Assembly (NCBI GenBank): GCA_030432135.1
Contig: JAUIHD010000023.1
Span: 1 to 7,130 of the forward strand
Length of the DNA: 7,130 nt
Source: a bacterium
Lineage (GTDB): Bacteria; Patescibacteriota; Minisyncoccia; Phycocordibacterales; 1-14-0-10-42-12
Direction of reading: 5' to 3'
Part shown: in pieces, positions 5,031 through 7,130 of the stretch
How the letters are laid out: each line of letters begins with the position of its first letter
How positions within the stretch are numbered: position 1 is the stretch's first letter
The notes under the pieces: model-generated
The model's input: only the letters and a program-made list of their open reading frames with translations
Databases searched by the model: none
Told to the model about the DNA's origin: nothing
Made by a program: the position numbers and the translations under genes

Positions 5031-7130
5031 TTATAAGGTTTTCACCTTGTTTATCTTCAAACTCTTTTCACCATTTCTGATAGACACATCTGCTTTTACA
5101 GCGATAACTGCTTCGGGAACAAGAATCTCTTTATATGTCTCTAAAATAGAAGGGAAAACAACACATTCGATACTGTCAGTAAGGTCACGTATTTTTATAA
5201 ATGCCATCTTGTCACCCTTTTTTGTGTGGAGCTCTTTCATTTCCTCGATAATACCTCCGACAATCACAGTCTGGTCAGTTGTACCTGTTTCTTTCACGTG
5301 CGTTATTTTTGTATTGCCGTTCTCAAGTTTTTCTCGTACTCGATCAAGTGGGTGTCCTGAGATATAGAGTCCCAGGAGCTCCTTTTCCCATGACAACTTT
5401 TCTTCCAGAGTTGCTTCGTCAGTCTTTTTTAAATTGAGACCTGCCCCAACAGCGTTTGCCATATCTCCAAAAAGGGAGTGCTGTCCCTCGTTTGCTTGAG
5501 CTTCTTTGTTGTGGGCAAGCAACAGGTCGAGATTGTGGAGCATTTCTCCTCGTTCACCAAGCTCGTCCATCGCTCCAGACTTGATAAGAGATTCAAGTGA
5601 TTTTTTGTTGAGATTTCTATCTTTTACGCGTTCAAGGAAATCTGTAAGGGATGCAAATTTTCCATTTTTCCTCTCTTCAATAATGGCTTCTGAAATTCCT
5701 TTACCAAAGTTTTTAATGGTAGTAAGTCCAAAGCGAATATGCTCTTGCCCTTGCTCATCTTCGACAACAGTAAAATCACTAAAGCTCTCATTTATAGAAG
5801 GGGGCAGTACGTCAATATTCATACGCTTACACTCTGTTACCATCTCGGCTACTTTATCGGTATCTCCAGATTCAGATGTAAGCACCGCTGTCATGTAAAG
5901 CACTGGATAGTTTGCCTTGAGATATGAGGTGAGGTACGCAATGCGGCCATAACTTGCGGCATGAGCTTTGTTGAAACCATACGCGGCAAATGTTTCGATG
6001 GAGTCCCATAGGTCTTGTGTTTGTTTTTCTGAAAGGCCACCAATTTCCATACAACCCTTTGAGAATTTTTCTTTCTGCGCACGCATAACTTCAGGGATTT
6101 TCTTACCCATAGCTTTACGGAATTTGTCAGCATCTCCCCATGAGTAGCCGGCAAAGTGTACGGCAATAAGCATGATGTCGTCTTGATAAATAAGGATCCC
6201 AAACGTCTGTTCAAGAATATCTTTGAAACGATTATCTATGTAGCGTACTTTTTCTGGGTTATGTTTTCGTTCAATATAGTCGGGGATAAAAGCCATCGGA
6301 CCCGGACGATAGAGAGCTACCATGGCGTTGATGTCGAAGATGTTTGTCGGCTTCAATTCTTTTAGAAACCGAGTCATACCATCTCCGTTTAATTGAAATG
6401 TTGCAGCTGTTTCTCCGCGTGCAAGCATGTCATATGTTTTTTTATCGTCGAGCTTGATGGTGTCTATCTCGAGTTCTTTGCCACGAAGTTTTTTAATCAG
6501 CTTCAAAGTATTACCCATGATAGTGAGATTCTTAAGTCCAAGGAAGTCAAATTTCAAAAGACCAACCCCATCTTCTCCAACAGAATGCATATCAAATTGA
6601 GTAATGAGTTTCCCTTCACCTTTTGGGTCCCATTGGATTGGAGTATCTTCCATGAGATTATGAGGAGAGATAACAACACCAGCTGCATGGACACCGATAT
6701 GTCGTGCACACCCTTCAATTTTTTTAGCCATGTCAATAATCTCTCGAGAGTCTCTATCTTCCTTGTAGAGTTGTTTGAGCTCGGGGACTTCTCCCATAGC
6801 TCTGTCAATTGTCATGGGGAATCCTTGTGCGCCCATAGGAATGAGCTTTGCAATTCGATCTCCTGCATTATATGAAAACCCAAGTGCGCGAGCTGTATCA
6901 CGAACGGCACCTCGGGCCATCATGGTACCGAAGGTTCCGATCTGGGCGACATTATCTTTTCCATATTTATTACGAACATATGTAATAAGCTCATCACGTC
7001 TGTCATCGGCAAAGTCCATATCAATATCAGGTGCTGATGGTCGTCCAGGGTTTAGGAATCGTTCAAAAGGGAGCCCTAGTTCGATAGGGTCGACGATAGT
7101 AATACCGATAAGGTATGAGACAAGAGAGCC
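5031..7130 (-). CDS. dnaE: DNA polymerase III alpha subunit, 5' end beyond the window
   Basis: The last 699 residues of the replicative polymerase alpha subunit are present, ending at TAA 5033-5031. The frame stays open to the right edge, so the N-terminal PHP domain and part of the palm lie outside. Visible-fragment residue 1 is at 7130. The catalytic acidic residues are present: D37 and D39 in PDIDMDF, and the third aspartate D195 in LLKFDFLGL. The fingers follow (SWGDADKFRKAMGKK, then AAYGFNKAHAASYG), then a helix-hairpin-helix region (about 505-530), a QHSLF clamp-binding pentapeptide at 550-554, the conserved SGHPL block, and a C-terminal OB fold (about 620-699). It stops right after the OB fold, with no room for the tau-binding domain of E. 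coli DnaE. The internal ATG at 7019 lies inside PDIDMDF and is not the start. It is probably in one operon with thrS. Confidence 0.96.
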   Translation of the reverse strand, partial: GSLVSYLIGITIVDPIELGLPFERFLNPGRPSAPDIDMDFADDRRDELITYVRNKYGKDNVAQIGTFGTMMARGAVRDTARALGFSYNAGDRIAKLIPMGAQGFPMTIDRAMGEVPELKQLYKEDRDSREIIDMAKKIEGCARHIGVHAAGVVISPHNLMEDTPIQWDPKGEGKLITQFDMHSVGEDGVGLLKFDFLGLKNLTIMGNTLKLIKKLRGKELEIDTIKLDDKKTYDMLARGETAATFQLNGDGMTRFLKELKPTNIFDINAMVALYRPGPMAFIPDYIERKHNPEKVRYIDNRFKDILEQTFGILIYQDDIMLIAVHFAGYSWGDADKFRKAMGKKIPEVMRAQKEKFSKGCMEIGGLSEKQTQDLWDSIETFAAYGFNKAHAASYGRIAYLTSYLKANYPVLYMTAVLTSESGDTDKVAEMVTECKRMNIDVLPPSINESFSDFTVVEDEQGQEHIRFGLTTIKNFGKGISEAIIEERKNGKFASLTDFLERVKDRNLNKKSLESLIKSGAMDELGERGEMLHNLDLLLAHNKEAQANEGQHSLFGDMANAVGAGLNLKKTDEATLEEKLSWEKELLGLYISGHPLDRVREKLENGNTKITHVKETGTTDQTVIVGGIIEEMKELHTKKGDKMAFIKIRDLTDSIECVVFPSILETYKEILVPEAVIAVKADVSIRNGEKSLKINKVKTL

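Noticed and set aside
5506..5898. 130-codon + strand frame inside dnaE
   Set aside because: It is Ser/Arg-rich and antisense to the DnaE helix-hairpin-helix region; no independent coding signal.
6393..6875. 160-codon + strand frame inside dnaE
   Set aside because: It is antisense to strongly conserved DnaE catalytic sequence, with a Cys/Phe/Ser-rich composition typical of a shadow frame.

Overview
The window looks like chromosomal housekeeping DNA from a compact bacterial genome. My best guess is a member of the Candidate Phyla Radiation (Patescibacteria, Parcubacteria-like). The reasons are tightly packed core genes, almost no Shine-Dalgarno sequences in front of them, a threonyl-tRNA synthetase with no TGS domain, a short GyrB and a tiny lysine-rich peptide gene. 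This placement rests on protein character alone; no rRNA gene is present to confirm it.

Layout. Positions 1-176 are an AT-rich upstream region with a hairpin and a short tandem repeat. On the + strand follow a complete gyrB (177-2261) and, one base after its stop, a HAD-superfamily hydrolase (2263-2850). A strong bidirectional terminator (2850-2880) fills the gap to a convergent 22-residue Lys/Ala-rich peptide gene on the - strand (2881-2949). Positions 2950-3246 contain no convincing further protein gene but hold a palindrome, two opposed candidate promoters and a GC-rich, highly structured segment (3094-3224). That segment ends in a clear intrinsic terminator when read on the - strand and in a weaker terminator-like hairpin when read on the + strand. 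The rest is - strand: thrS (3247-4983) and, 47 bp upstream of it, dnaE (5031 to beyond the right edge, N-terminal part missing).

How the genes work together. gyrB and dnaE serve chromosome replication (negative supercoiling and DNA synthesis), and thrS serves translation. dnaE and thrS are probably co-transcribed, with thrS possibly also read from its own start-proximal promoter. The HAD protein is probably translationally coupled to gyrB, but its substrate cannot be inferred.

No mobile element, CRISPR array, defence system or integrated element is visible. The parts most worth a second look are the 2881-3246 region (small basic peptide gene plus candidate structured RNA), the altered first catalytic motif of the HAD protein, the acidic linker in GyrB and the missing TGS domain of ThrRS.
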